DNA of 64,000 nucleotides, taken from contig JAPOZT010000017.1 of NCBI GenBank assembly GCA_026705925.1, forward strand, positions 62,001-126,000, read 5' to 3'. Numbering within the stretch: position 1 is the stretch's first letter; each line of letters starts with the position of its first letter. The position numbers and the translations under genes are program-made. The notes under the pieces are model-generated. The model had not been told where the DNA came from, searched no databases, and was given only the letters and a program-made list of their open reading frames with translations. Of the stretch, positions 51,237 through 60,092 are shown piece by piece. The stretch comes from Gemmatimonadota bacterium. GTDB lineage: Bacteria > JAAXHH01.

Positions 51237-52528
51237 GCGAGCATCCCGAGCAACAGGCCGGCCGCTCCAGGCCCGGCCTTGGATCCGGCCCCCCGCCCGG
51301 CCACTCCAGACCAGACTCCACGTCCGACCCCCGGCCCGGTCCCCGGTTCGACCCCCGGCTGCGCGCGGCACTGCTGGTGCTGCCGCTCCTGGTCTTCGTC
51401 GGGGTGACCTTCCTCGCGCCCCTGGCGAACATGCTGGTCCGAAGCGTCTACGATCCGGTGGTCGCCGACGCCCTCCCCGAGACCCTCGATCGGCTTCGTG
51501 CCTGGGACGGCGAAGGCCTGCCGGACGAATCAGTCTACGAAACGCTGGCCCGCGAGATTCTTGCGGCCCGGGAGGACCGCACCCTCGGACAGGTGGCCAC
51601 GCGGGTCAACCGGGTGCAGTCCGGACTGCGCAGCGCGTTTACGCGCACCGCCCGCAGGCTGCGAAACGTCGATGAAGGACCGTGGTCCGACGCCATGACC
51701 GGCATCCACGCGGCCTGGGGAGAGACCGGGACGTGGCGCGCGCTGCGCGAGGCGGGAGACCGGTATACGTCACGCCACTACCTGAACGCCCTCGATCTGC
51801 AGCGCGATCCCGCCGGTTTCATCGCCTTCCAGCCAGAGGACCGCCGGATCTACCTGTTCCTGCTCTGGCGGACCCTACTCGTGAGCCTGGGGGTCACCGC
51901 CCTTTGCCTGCTCATCGGCTATCCCGTCGCACGGCTGATCGCCCACGCCCCGCCCCGGCGCGCCAACCTGCTCCTGATCCTGGTCCTCGTGCCCTTCTGG
52001 ACCTCGCTGCTCGTGCGCACGACCTCGTGGATCGTGCTCCTGCAGAACCAGGGCGTCCTCAACGACATGCTCGTCTTCCTGGGCGTGATCGGGGACGACG
52101 GCCGGCTGGCCATGATCTACAACATGACCGGTACCTTCGTAGCCATGACCCACGTGCTGCTCCCCTTCATGGTACTGCCGCTCTACTCGGTCATGAGCGC
52201 CATTCCCCGGGTGCAGACGAGTGCGGCGGAGTCGCTGGGCGCCAGCCCGTGGCAGTCCTTCTGGCGCGTGTACTGGCCGCAGACCCTGCCCGGCGTGGGC
52301 GCCGGTTCCCTGCTCGTATTCATCCTCGCCATCGGGTACTACATCACGCCGGCCCTGGTGGGCGGCAGCACGGGACAGCTCATCTCCAACATGATCGCCT
52401 TCCACATGCAGTCGTCGCTGAACTGGAGTCTCGCGGCGGCGCTGGGCGGCATCCTGCTGGTCTGCGTGGCGGGGCTTTACGTGCTCTACGACCGGCTCGT
52501 GGGCATCGAACGGATGAGGCTGGGCTGA
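51233..52528 (+). CDS. Polyamine-type ABC permease with a long periplasmic insertion (PotB-like)
   Basis: This 431-residue inner-membrane permease is longer than the usual 280-320 residues of PotB. It starts with a Pro/Gly-rich low-complexity tail (about 1-45), then the first membrane helix (ALLVLPLLVFVGVTFLAPL). A polar segment of about 120 residues follows (LPETLDRLRAWDGEG, GTWRALREAGDRYTSRHY) before the core helices with the EAA loop (SAAESLGASPWQSFWRVYWPQTLPG). I recall similar extended permeases in alphaproteobacterial importers. The ATGA overlap with the binding-protein gene supports this start. Confidence 0.9.
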   Translation: MSEHPEQQAGRSRPGLGSGPPPGHSRPDSTSDPRPGPRFDPRLRAALLVLPLLVFVGVTFLAPLANMLVRSVYDPVVADALPETLDRLRAWDGEGLPDESVYETLAREILAAREDRTLGQVATRVNRVQSGLRSAFTRTARRLRNVDEGPWSDAMTGIHAAWGETGTWRALREAGDRYTSRHYLNALDLQRDPAGFIAFQPEDRRIYLFLLWRTLLVSLGVTALCLLIGYPVARLIAHAPPRRANLLLILVLVPFWTSLLVRTTSWIVLLQNQGVLNDMLVFLGVIGDDGRLAMIYNMTGTFVAMTHVLLPFMVLPLYSVMSAIPRVQTSAAESLGASPWQSFWRVYWPQTLPGVGAGSLLVFILAIGYYITPALVGGSTGQLISNMIAFHMQSSLNWSLAAALGGILLVCVAGLYVLYDRLVGIERMRLG

Positions 52529-52530
52529 TA

Positions 52531-52572
52531 ACGACGATGACGACAACGACGACAACGACGACAACGACGCCG
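52531..52572 (+). repeat. ACGACAACG microsatellite at a gene start
   Basis: A short tandem ACGACAACG repeat spans the start codon of the PotC-like permease and encodes the poly-Thr N-terminus. Confidence 0.9.
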
Positions 52573-53382
52573 ACCGCCGGCCACGGATTCTGGCGCATCG
52601 CGTACAGCGGGTTCTGCGCGATCGTCTTCGCCTTCCTGGTCGCGCCGATCCTGGTAATCGTGCCGCTGAGTTTTAACGCCGAGCCCTATTTCACCTTTAC
52701 CGAAGGCATGCTCCGCCTGGACGCCGACGCCTGGTCCCTGCGGTGGTACCGCCAGATCGTGGAGGACGAGGAGTGGTCGCGGGCGCTGGCGAACAGTCTG
52801 CTCATCGGGGTCTCCGCCACGGTACTCGCCACGGCGCTCGGCACGCTCGCCGCGCTGGGCCTGTCCAACCCGGCCATGCCGGCCCGCCGCTTCGCCACGG
52901 GACTGCTGATTTCCCCCATGGTCACGCCCGTCATCATCTCGGCCGCGGGGATGTTCTTCTTCTACTCGAACCTGGGCCTGGCACAGACCCACCTCGGGCT
53001 GATCCTCGCCCACGCCGCCCTGGGCACGCCTTTCGTCGTGATTACGGTCACCGCCACGCTGGCCGGATACGACCAGAACCTCTCACGGGCGGCCGCGAGC
53101 ATGGGCGCAGGGCCCTTGACCGTATTCCGCCGCGTCCAGCTTCCCCTCATCGCGCCGGGGGTCATCTCCGGAGGAATCTTCGCCTTTGCCGCGTCCTTCG
53201 ACGAGGTCGTCGTGGTGCTCTTCATGGGCGGGATCGAGCAGCGGACTATACCGCGCCAGATGTGGTCGGGCATCCGCGAGGAGATCAGTCCCGCCATCCT
53301 GGCCGTGGCCGTCTTCCTCATCGTTTTCGCGGTGTTGTTCCTGTTGACGGTGGAGTGGCTCAGGAGGCGGAACGCGCGGTAG
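52537..53382 (+). CDS. Polyamine-type ABC permease (PotC-like)
   Basis: This 281-residue inner-membrane permease has six hydrophobic segments, an EAA loop (SRAAASMGAGPLTVFRRVQLPLIAPG) and the MFFFYSNLGLAQTHLG region usual for PotC. The protein begins with a Met followed by ten Thr residues, encoded by ACGACA-type repeats right after the start codon. It begins 8 bases after the PotB-like stop and completes the importer. Confidence 0.93.
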   Translation: MTTTTTTTTTTPTAGHGFWRIAYSGFCAIVFAFLVAPILVIVPLSFNAEPYFTFTEGMLRLDADAWSLRWYRQIVEDEEWSRALANSLLIGVSATVLATALGTLAALGLSNPAMPARRFATGLLISPMVTPVIISAAGMFFFYSNLGLAQTHLGLILAHAALGTPFVVITVTATLAGYDQNLSRAAASMGAGPLTVFRRVQLPLIAPGVISGGIFAFAASFDEVVVVLFMGGIEQRTIPRQMWSGIREEISPAILAVAVFLIVFAVLFLLTVEWLRRRNAR

Positions 53383-53575
53383 GGGTGCGAGGGAGGACGA
53401 ATTTGCTCATTCCTCTACTCTTGAACTTAACGAACAACCCGTCGTGATCCTTCTGCCCATTCACTATATCGTTTTCAATCTCTTCATCGACTGTAGTACC
53501 GGAGTACGGTGTATCCTTTAACGTTTTAAGTTTCATTTCTACGTTGAACATGGCCGTCCTGATCTGGATTTTCAA
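53360..53575 (-). CDS. Possible small hypothetical protein
   Basis: A 71-residue open frame (MKIQIRTAMFNVEMKLKTL onward) whose 3' end overlaps the end of the PotC-like gene by 23 bases on the other strand. Base composition is AT-rich as in the adjacent small coiled-coil gene, and it lies 32 bases downstream of that gene, so it might be its neighbour in a unit. No motif is recognised and no strong Shine-Dalgarno is seen. It may be spurious. Confidence 0.3.
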   Translation of the reverse strand: MKIQIRTAMFNVEMKLKTLKDTPYSGTTVDEEIENDIVNGQKDHDGLFVKFKSRGMSKFVLPRTPTARSAS

Positions 53576-53607
53576 TGCGTCTTTGTATGATCTGCTGAAT
53601 GTGGTCT

Positions 53608-53811
53608 TTACTGACCTTCCTGGATTTCATTCGCGGTTAAATTGAAATAACCCTCGATCTTTGCGATACGTTGTTCCACGTCACCGAGACGATTTTCTAT
53701 CCTGTCCAACCTGTTGCGGACCCCGGTTACAAAGAAAATGTATAGACTGAACGCGCCAGCTATGATGGCCGCGCCGACGGCTCTATCCGCCAATGACCTC
53801 GTAGTTGCCAT
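53608..53811 (-). CDS. Small membrane-anchored coiled-coil protein
   Basis: This 67-residue protein has an N-terminal membrane segment (VGAAIIAGAFSLYIFFVTG) then a heptad helix (RNRLDRIENRLGDVEQRIAKIEGYFNLT). The tail RIAKIEGYF echoes RLGRVEGYL and RLLSIEEYL of the genes at 30828 and 31151. No function is recognised. It sits in an AT-rich gap between the ABC importer and a Rieske oxygenase gene. Confidence 0.6.
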   Translation of the reverse strand: MATTRSLADRAVGAAIIAGAFSLYIFFVTGVRNRLDRIENRLGDVEQRIAKIEGYFNLTANEIQEGQ

Positions 53812-53956
53812 GTCCTACCCTCCTGCGCTCTACTTTAGACGCTGTTTCTACATTTCTGATGTCGTTACAATTCCCTATAAGTCCAAGCGTACCTTAAACA
53901 TACCGAATTGTTGACGTATTGTCAATACGGACAAACCTGTTGAAGAAGATTCCTTG

Positions 53957-55042
53957 TTATTCCGAGCCGTTCATGTACTCGTTCATCAGCGAATGGAAGT
54001 GGTGCACGCCGTTCTCCCGCTTGACGGAGAACCGGCCCTGGTTGTAGGACGCGGACTGCAGCCCGCGCTGCACGTGCTCGCAGATGAAGATGTCCTCTTC
54101 CTGAATCTCGTCGCCGAAGTCCACCAGGTTGTCCACGTCCTGTTCCATGTCGGGCGACAGGTACCATTCGAAGATGGTCAGGCAGCGGTCGTGGCCCAGG
54201 GGCACGATCAGGTTGGTCTGCATCTGGCCCAGGTAGATGTTGAGCATGAGCGTGGGGAAGACCCAATAGTACTGCGTGTCGCCCTGGTCCTGCTCTGTCG
54301 GCAGGTAGCGGCGCGGTCCCTTGTACCCCTTCTTCTCCGGGCCGAAGATCGGGGCGTGCTGGATGGAGTAGTAGCGGAAGGGCTCCACGCGGTAGGCGTC
54401 GTAGTCGATCTCGCGGTACAGACCCGGATGCACGACCGGCAGGTGATAGCCTTCCAGGTAGTTGTCCACGTACACTTTCCAGTTGCAGTTCATCTCGTAG
54501 TCGCGGCGCTTGGCCCATTTCATCTCGCCGATATTGTGGGCGGCGGCCCGTTTTCCGATGTCGCCCAGGAAGGCCTCCAGGGGCGGCGCGTTCGGGTCCA
54601 GGTTGACGAAAAGCAGGGGCCCCCACTGGCCGACGCGCACCGGTCTGAGCGCCATGGCGCAGCGGTCCAGGGCCTGCACCTCCTCGAACTCCGGCGCGTG
54701 GCGCAGCGAGCCGTCCAGGTTGTAGGTCCACCCGTGGTAGTAGCAGACGAAAGTCCGCCGGTTGCCCTGCTCCAGGGCCACAGGGCCGGCCCGGTGCCTG
54801 CACACGTTGAAGAACGCGCGGACCTTGTCGTCAGCGCCGCGGGCGATGACCACCGGCTCTCCCGCCACGTCCACCGTGAAGTAGTCCCCGACGTCGGCCA
54901 CCTGGTCCGCCCGTCCCACGAGCTGCCAGGTCCTGCTGAATATGTCTTTGTATTCCCGCTGCAGGAACGCCGGATCGGTATACCAGGAAGACGGAATCGT
55001 CCAGGCGGTCTCGATATTATTGTCGAAGGGGTGGTCTTTCAT
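53957..55042 (-). CDS. Rieske non-heme iron oxygenase, large (alpha) subunit
   Basis: This 361-residue oxygenase component has a Rieske [2Fe-2S] domain with C81-x-H83 (CRHRAG) and C100-xx-H103 (CYYHGW), then the mononuclear iron site with H200 and H205 (LEGYHLPVVHPG) and a probable bridging D193. It would hydroxylate or demethylate an aromatic, quaternary-ammonium or similar substrate and needs an electron-transfer partner that is not adjacent. Closest in architecture to stand-alone ring-hydroxylating or choline/carnitine-type oxygenases; the substrate is open. Confidence 0.92.
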   Translation of the reverse strand: MKDHPFDNNIETAWTIPSSWYTDPAFLQREYKDIFSRTWQLVGRADQVADVGDYFTVDVAGEPVVIARGADDKVRAFFNVCRHRAGPVALEQGNRRTFVCYYHGWTYNLDGSLRHAPEFEEVQALDRCAMALRPVRVGQWGPLLFVNLDPNAPPLEAFLGDIGKRAAAHNIGEMKWAKRRDYEMNCNWKVYVDNYLEGYHLPVVHPGLYREIDYDAYRVEPFRYYSIQHAPIFGPEKKGYKGPRRYLPTEQDQGDTQYYWVFPTLMLNIYLGQMQTNLIVPLGHDRCLTIFEWYLSPDMEQDVDNLVDFGDEIQEEDIFICEHVQRGLQSASYNQGRFSVKRENGVHHFHSLMNEYMNGSE

Positions 55043-55132
55043 GGGGTTGTGCTCCTCGCCGGGTACCGGGCGGTTCCCTTGGACCTCGGCCTGCGTGCCC
55101 GGCCAGTGATTCCTGGCTACAGCGATTTCTGG

Positions 55133-58009
55133 CTACAGTGCATCCGGGTCCGCGGCCTCCGGCACCTCGGCCGAGGCCGGCACCCGGGCGGCCGGTTGTG
55201 CCTCGGGGTCCAGCACTTCCGGAATGGGAAGGCCCCGGTCGGAAAGCTGCATTTCGATGCCGGCATGGTCGCCCACGAGCAGGTAGCCCGCGCGCCGGGC
55301 ATCGAGGTACCTGCGGGCGGTGGACCGCACCTCCTCCAGGCTGACGGACCGCAGGTTCTCCACCGCGTCCCGCATGTCGGTCATGGGCCTTTCCGAACTC
55401 CACAGCGCGCCGATGCTGCCCGCGATGCGTCTCAGGGATTCGAACCGCTGCGCGTAACCGCGGATCCGGCCGGTGCGCGCCTCCTCGAGTTCCTCTTCGC
55501 GCACCGGCCGGTCACCGCCCAGTCCGGCCATTTCGGCCATCAGTTCCTGCACGACCTCGCCGGTCTTGTCCGCCTGGATCGACGTCTGCACCTTCCAGTA
55601 CCCGGAGACGCCGAGCAGGCCCAGCGAAGTGGATACGCCGTAGGTATAGCCCTTTTCTTCCCGCAGGTTCTGGTTGAGGCGGGACTGGAATCCGCCGCCC
55701 CAGATCGCGTCCACGAGCCGGAGGGCGTGGTAGTCGGGCGTATCGCGGTTCGGTGCCTCGATGAACTGGCAGACCACGGTCTGCGGCGCGCCGGGTCGGT
55801 CCACCAGGTAAATACGGTTCGATTTCCGGTCCGGGGAGGGCTCCGGCACCTCCTTCGCGGGCCGGACGTCAACGCTCCACGAGCCGAAACGCTGGTCCGC
55901 CAACTTCATCGCCTGGTCGCGGGTAATGTCGCCCACGAACACCAGGGCGGACTGGTCCGGCCGCCAGTTCTCCTCGAATGCCCGGGCGATCTCGTACCGC
56001 GACATTTCGGCGACGGAAGACGCGTAGCCCTGCACCGGTCGGCCATAGGGATGATCCTCGCCGAACACCAGCCCGGGGCACAACCGCTGGGCGAGAGACT
56101 GGGGATGGGAAGCCTGTTGCTTGAGGTGGTCCAGGTGGCGGTGGCGTTCCCGCTCCAGCTCCTCTTCGGGAAACAGGGGATTGCGCGCGACGTCGGCGAA
56201 AAGAGACATGGCCGCGGAGAGCTTGTCGGTCAGCACGTCCAGTCCGATCCGGGCTGATTCGAGATACATGGACTTGCCGATGACCGTGCCCAGCCGGCTC
56301 AGGGCCTCGTCGAGGTCCAGCGCGCCGTAGCCGCGTGTGCCCTTGTCCATGGTCTGCAACATGAGCTGGGCCATCCCGCAACGGTCGGGCGGATCGTGCA
56401 CGCCGCCGGACTTCACGTTCAGCGAAACGGCGACCTTCGGCAGGTCGTGGTGCTCGACGACCAGCACCTCCAGGCCGTTGTCCAGCCGGTCCTCGTGCAC
56501 CTCCGGCGTCTGAAAAGGCGTGTCCGACCCTAGCGCCGGGACCACGGACCGGTCGAGGACGCCATCCGAGTTCGGCTGTGCCGGCCCGTCCCCCGACGCC
56601 TGCGCGGACGCCGATCCATCGCCGGCCGCCTGCTCCGCGGTCGTGCCTGCCGTCTCTGTGGACGCCGCATCCGCCGCCTGCGCCGCCGCACCCACCCCGA
56701 CCGTCGCCTTCGGCAGCGTATCGGGGAAGTACCGGAGCGTCAGGCCGTCGCGGGAAACCAGCCACCGTTTGACCGCTTCGGCGATCTTCGATCCGGTGAG
56801 GTTCCGGAACCGGTCGTGCTCGACGTGGAAGTACCCCGGGTCGTTTTTGTAGGTATTCGATTCGTTCAACCGGTCGGCCTTGCCGCCGAAACCGCCGATA
56901 CGCTCCAGGCTGGAGACGTACTGGTACTCCCACACCGTGCGGGCGCGTTCCACTTCGTCCCGGGTCGGGCCGCCGGACGCCAGTCTCGCGATCTGGCCGT
57001 TCACCAGGTCTTCGACCTCCCGGACGTCGCAGCCCGGCCGGATGGTCGCGATGACGCCGAAGAGGCCGGCGATCTCCCTGGCGAAGTTGAAGACGCTGAC
57101 CTCGGTGCACAGTCTCCGGTCGTAGACCAGCAGCTTTTCGAGGCGGGAGGACAGGCCGTCGCCCAGCACGGCCGCGGCCGCGTCGAGGGCCGTTTCCTCG
57201 GGTTCGAACCGTTGCGGCGCCGGCCAGATCATGTGGACCCGGGCCTGGGGCACGCGGTCGGTGACCTCCACGATCTTTCCCTCGGCCAGGGCGGGCACCC
57301 AGCGGCGCTGGCGCTCGAGGAGCGGACCCGGTTCAAGCCCGCCGTAGTAGTGGGTTACGCGGTCCCGGGCAAAGGCCTTGTCGAAATCGCCGGCGATGAC
57401 CAGCGACAGGTTGTTCGGCGTGTAGTAGGTCCGGAAGAACTCGGCCACCTCGTCCACCCCGGCCGCTTCCAGGTCCTCGTGCCGGCCGATGACGGGCCAG
57501 GAATAGGGATGGCCGGCGGGGTAGAGGTGCTCGTTGACCAGCTCGTACCAGCGGCCGTAGGGCTGGTTCTCCGTAGTCTGCCGGCGTTCGTTGCGGACGA
57601 CCTCGCGCTGGTTCTCGAAGTTCTCCCGCGTGAGCGCGTCCGCCAGCGTGGCGACGCGGTCCGATTCCAGCCAGAGCACGTATTCGAGGTTGCCCGAGGG
57701 CACGGTGGCGAAGTAGTTGGTGCGGTCGTTGCTCGTGGTGCCGTTTACGCCGCCTTCCCGCAGGTTGCCGCCCGCCTGTTCGATGTATTTGAAATACCCA
57801 TCCGGCGCGTGCTGCGACCCCTCGAACATCAGGTGTTCGAAGAGGTGTGCGAACCCGGTCCGGCCGGGCCGTTCCACCTTGGAGCCCACGTGGAACCAGT
57901 GGTTGACGTGCACAACGGGCAGCTTGCGGTCCACGTGCAGGATGACCTGCAACCCGTTGGGCAGGATAAACTTCTCGAAGGATACCCGAGGAAGATCCGA
58001 ATGGGCCAT
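55133..58009 (-). CDS. M16-family zinc metallopeptidase (pitrilysin-like, tandem domains)
   Basis: This 958-residue protein has two M16 modules. The first contains the inverted zinc motif HLFEH (H55, E58, H59) and a later Glu in the ENQREVVRNERRQ region. The second (about 500-958) lacks the zinc motif and should be the non-catalytic partner half that closes the chamber. A low-complexity Ala/Thr/Asp linker (about 440-490, QAADAASTETAGTTAEQAAGD type) separates them. No signal peptide is evident. M16 proteins degrade peptides in the periplasm or cytoplasm; the target is unknown. Confidence 0.92.
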   Translation of the reverse strand: MAHSDLPRVSFEKFILPNGLQVILHVDRKLPVVHVNHWFHVGSKVERPGRTGFAHLFEHLMFEGSQHAPDGYFKYIEQAGGNLREGGVNGTTSNDRTNYFATVPSGNLEYVLWLESDRVATLADALTRENFENQREVVRNERRQTTENQPYGRWYELVNEHLYPAGHPYSWPVIGRHEDLEAAGVDEVAEFFRTYYTPNNLSLVIAGDFDKAFARDRVTHYYGGLEPGPLLERQRRWVPALAEGKIVEVTDRVPQARVHMIWPAPQRFEPEETALDAAAAVLGDGLSSRLEKLLVYDRRLCTEVSVFNFAREIAGLFGVIATIRPGCDVREVEDLVNGQIARLASGGPTRDEVERARTVWEYQYVSSLERIGGFGGKADRLNESNTYKNDPGYFHVEHDRFRNLTGSKIAEAVKRWLVSRDGLTLRYFPDTLPKATVGVGAAAQAADAASTETAGTTAEQAAGDGSASAQASGDGPAQPNSDGVLDRSVVPALGSDTPFQTPEVHEDRLDNGLEVLVVEHHDLPKVAVSLNVKSGGVHDPPDRCGMAQLMLQTMDKGTRGYGALDLDEALSRLGTVIGKSMYLESARIGLDVLTDKLSAAMSLFADVARNPLFPEEELERERHRHLDHLKQQASHPQSLAQRLCPGLVFGEDHPYGRPVQGYASSVAEMSRYEIARAFEENWRPDQSALVFVGDITRDQAMKLADQRFGSWSVDVRPAKEVPEPSPDRKSNRIYLVDRPGAPQTVVCQFIEAPNRDTPDYHALRLVDAIWGGGFQSRLNQNLREEKGYTYGVSTSLGLLGVSGYWKVQTSIQADKTGEVVQELMAEMAGLGGDRPVREEELEEARTGRIRGYAQRFESLRRIAGSIGALWSSERPMTDMRDAVENLRSVSLEEVRSTARRYLDARRAGYLLVGDHAGIEMQLSDRGLPIPEVLDPEAQPAARVPASAEVPEAADPDAL

Positions 58010-58066
58010 AACTCATCCCGGTAAAGGGAACGCAAGGTAAGATTGACGAAGAACATGTGTGCGGAG

Positions 58067-59131
58067 TTACACGCGCTCGAGAACACCGGATTTCGCCGAC
58101 CGGTAGGCGGCGTCCAGGATCATGACCGAACGCATGGCCGCGTCACCGGGCGTATAGTTTTCCACGTCCCGTCCGAGCACCAAGTCGGCGAAATTCTCCG
58201 GTGGTCCCTCGCAGCTGTAGGCGCCCGCGTCGGGTGCCACGTCGTGGACCTGGTCCCGCCCGTCGTGCCGGTGGATCGCGAGACGGGCGCGTTCGACATC
58301 GAGCAGCAGCATGCCTTCCGAGCCGAAGATCCGGATGTCGAGCTGGAACATCTGCCCCTCAGGGATGTCTCCCGACCCCGACAGCGCCCCGATCACGCCG
58401 TCCTCGAAGCGCACCGTCACGGCATCGTACATCTCCACCCTGGAATTCGCCTCGGTCATCATGGCGAAGACTTCGCGGGGCATCAGGCCCGTGAGCCAGG
58501 ACATGAGGCCCAGGCTGTGGGACATCTGCGCGTGCCCGTAGCCGCCGTCGGCCACCACGGGGTCGGCCCAGGTGGCCGGATCGGGCGCGAAGAGGCCCCC
58601 GCCATTGGCCTCGTGGTCGAAGTCCAGCCCCTGGAGCAGGCCCCGGATGGGCGAGGCCATGTGGCAGAGGACGGACTCGATAGTCCCGACGACCCCGGCG
58701 TCGAGCTGCCGCTTGGCCTCCTGGATGTACGGCTTGTGGTGCCAACCGTAGGGAACGAGCAGGTGAAGCCCCTTCTCGTCCGCCAGCCGGACCAGTTCCC
58801 GGGCGTCGGCGCTCTTCGTGCACATGGGCTTTTCGACCATGACGTGCAACCCGCGCTCAAGGGCCGCGGCGGCATGCTCGAAGTGCAGCGTATGGGGGCT
58901 GGACACCACCACGCCGTCGAGCTCGACCTCGTCAAGCATCCGGCGGTAGTCTTCTGTCCCGCAGGGCACGTCGAAGGCCTCCTGCACCTGGCGCAATTCG
59001 TCTTGCCCGAGCCGGCAGACGGCCGACAGTTCCACGTCCCCGGCCTCGTCCGCCCGTTTCTTGAGCACCGGCAGGTGATTGGCCGTCGCCCACCACCCCG
59101 TGCCGATGAATCCAATGCGTGCCTTTTCCAT
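58067..59131 (-). CDS. Gfo/Idh/MocA-family oxidoreductase
   Basis: This 354-residue NAD(P)-dependent sugar-type dehydrogenase has an N-terminal Rossmann motif (RIGFIGTGWWATANHLPVL) and the EKPMC motif of the family (about residue 100). The C-terminal domain follows with VCPGWHHK-like segments. Such enzymes oxidise or epimerise inositols and sugars. The second Gfo/Idh gene of the window starts at 62894 but is not closely similar. The gene for a small propeller protein lies downstream on the other side of a short gap. Confidence 0.9.
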   Translation of the reverse strand: MEKARIGFIGTGWWATANHLPVLKKRADEAGDVELSAVCRLGQDELRQVQEAFDVPCGTEDYRRMLDEVELDGVVVSSPHTLHFEHAAAALERGLHVMVEKPMCTKSADARELVRLADEKGLHLLVPYGWHHKPYIQEAKRQLDAGVVGTIESVLCHMASPIRGLLQGLDFDHEANGGGLFAPDPATWADPVVADGGYGHAQMSHSLGLMSWLTGLMPREVFAMMTEANSRVEMYDAVTVRFEDGVIGALSGSGDIPEGQMFQLDIRIFGSEGMLLLDVERARLAIHRHDGRDQVHDVAPDAGAYSCEGPPENFADLVLGRDVENYTPGDAAMRSVMILDAAYRSAKSGVLERV

Positions 59132-59203
59132 GATAGGTCCCTGTTGTTTTCGAAAGGATCCCGTTGTTTTCAGAACGTGCCGTGACTCCAGGAACGCGCG
59201 TCT

Positions 59204-59833
59204 TTAAGAACGCGTACCGCGAAACACGCCGGCCGTCGTGGCGTCCACGATCCAGACTTCATTCTGCCAGAGCGTGAACCCGTGCGGTTCCGGTCCCTCC
59301 ACGTCCAGCCGGTCCAGCTGCTCGCCCGTATTGGGATCGTACAGGAACAGGGCGCGATGATTGGTCTCCACGCACCAGAGCCTGCCGTTATCCCACGCGA
59401 TGCCGTGGGGCCGGTCGCCCGGCGCGGGGAAGGACTGCAGCACAGTCCATTCGTCGGGGTCCATGCGGTAGACGGTGGCGTCCGGGGGCGACGACATCCA
59501 CAATTCACCGTCCCGCCATTCCAGGCCGTGGGCGCCGGTTTTCTTCGCGCCCGGTGTGGGGTAGCGCTCCAGCGTCTTTCCCGATGCGGGATCGATCTTC
59601 AGGGTCTCGCAACTGTAGGTGGACGACACCCAGAGATGGATGCCGCTGTGGGTGATCCCGCTGCCCCGGTCGGAGTCGCTGTCGAAGATCCGCAGTATCG
59701 CGCCGTCCCGGTAATCGTGCAGGCTGATCCGGTTGTCACCCTGATCCAGTATCCAGAGGCCCTCGGTCGTGGCCTGCAGCCCGTTGGGATGGGGGCCGGG
59801 CGCGTCGAAGACGTGGCTGAGCGTAAGTTTCAT
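59204..59833 (-). CDS. Beta-propeller protein (SMP-30/Vgb-like)
   Basis: This 209-residue protein has repeated ~40-residue blades containing W-rich strands (GLWILDQGDNRIS, HLWVSSTYSCETL, GELWMSSPPDATVYR, NGRLWCVETNHR), as in SMP-30/gluconolactonase or virginiamycin-B-lyase-like propellers. It has no signal peptide. It is shorter than the usual 270-350 residues of such proteins, so it may be a small propeller. A role in sugar lactone hydrolysis is possible but the catalytic residues are not clear. Confidence 0.65.
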   Translation of the reverse strand: MKLTLSHVFDAPGPHPNGLQATTEGLWILDQGDNRISLHDYRDGAILRIFDSDSDRGSGITHSGIHLWVSSTYSCETLKIDPASGKTLERYPTPGAKKTGAHGLEWRDGELWMSSPPDATVYRMDPDEWTVLQSFPAPGDRPHGIAWDNGRLWCVETNHRALFLYDPNTGEQLDRLDVEGPEPHGFTLWQNEVWIVDATTAGVFRGTRS

Positions 59834-60054
59834 TCTACAGCCTTCCCTTGATCTGGCACTGCTGTACAGGGAAACCGGGGCGGAACGCTATCCCAAAAAA
59901 TGCACCTGCGCCACCGGGCTGTCAAGGCACAAAGGCGGCGTCGAAGGCGGCGGCGGAATTGGTTGTCCCGTTCGCCCATTGGGTGTCGACGTGCGCGCCT
60001 ATCGGGCGGCGACGTGTGCGCCAGTCGGGCGGCGTCGGCGGCATGAAAAAAGTA

Positions 60055-60083
60055 TTGACGCGCAGACGTCATTACAATATTTT
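60055..60083 (+). promoter_or_regulatory. Promoter of the arsR-like gene
   Basis: TTGACG (60055-60060) and TATTTT (60078-60083) with a 17-base spacer. The predicted start is next to the ATG at 60091, implying a leaderless or near-leaderless message. Confidence 0.5.
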
Positions 60084-60092
60084 TAGAAATAT
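60077..60092 (+). promoter_or_regulatory. Candidate ArsR operator
   Basis: The dyad ATATTT (60077-60082) / AAATAT (60087-60092) with a 4-base spacer covers the -10 element and the start codon, a position that would let the ArsR-like protein repress its own gene. Confidence 0.5.

Noticed and set aside
51682..52536. Long in-frame extension upstream of the PotC-like permease
   Set aside because: It reads the PotB gene in the wrong frame. PotC has its own ATG at 52537 after the PotB stop, with the normal first membrane helix.
59848..60090. Extended N-terminus for the arsR-like gene
   Set aside because: The upstream in-frame sequence spans the promoter and dyad and is not protein-like. The helix-turn-helix protein starts at 60091.
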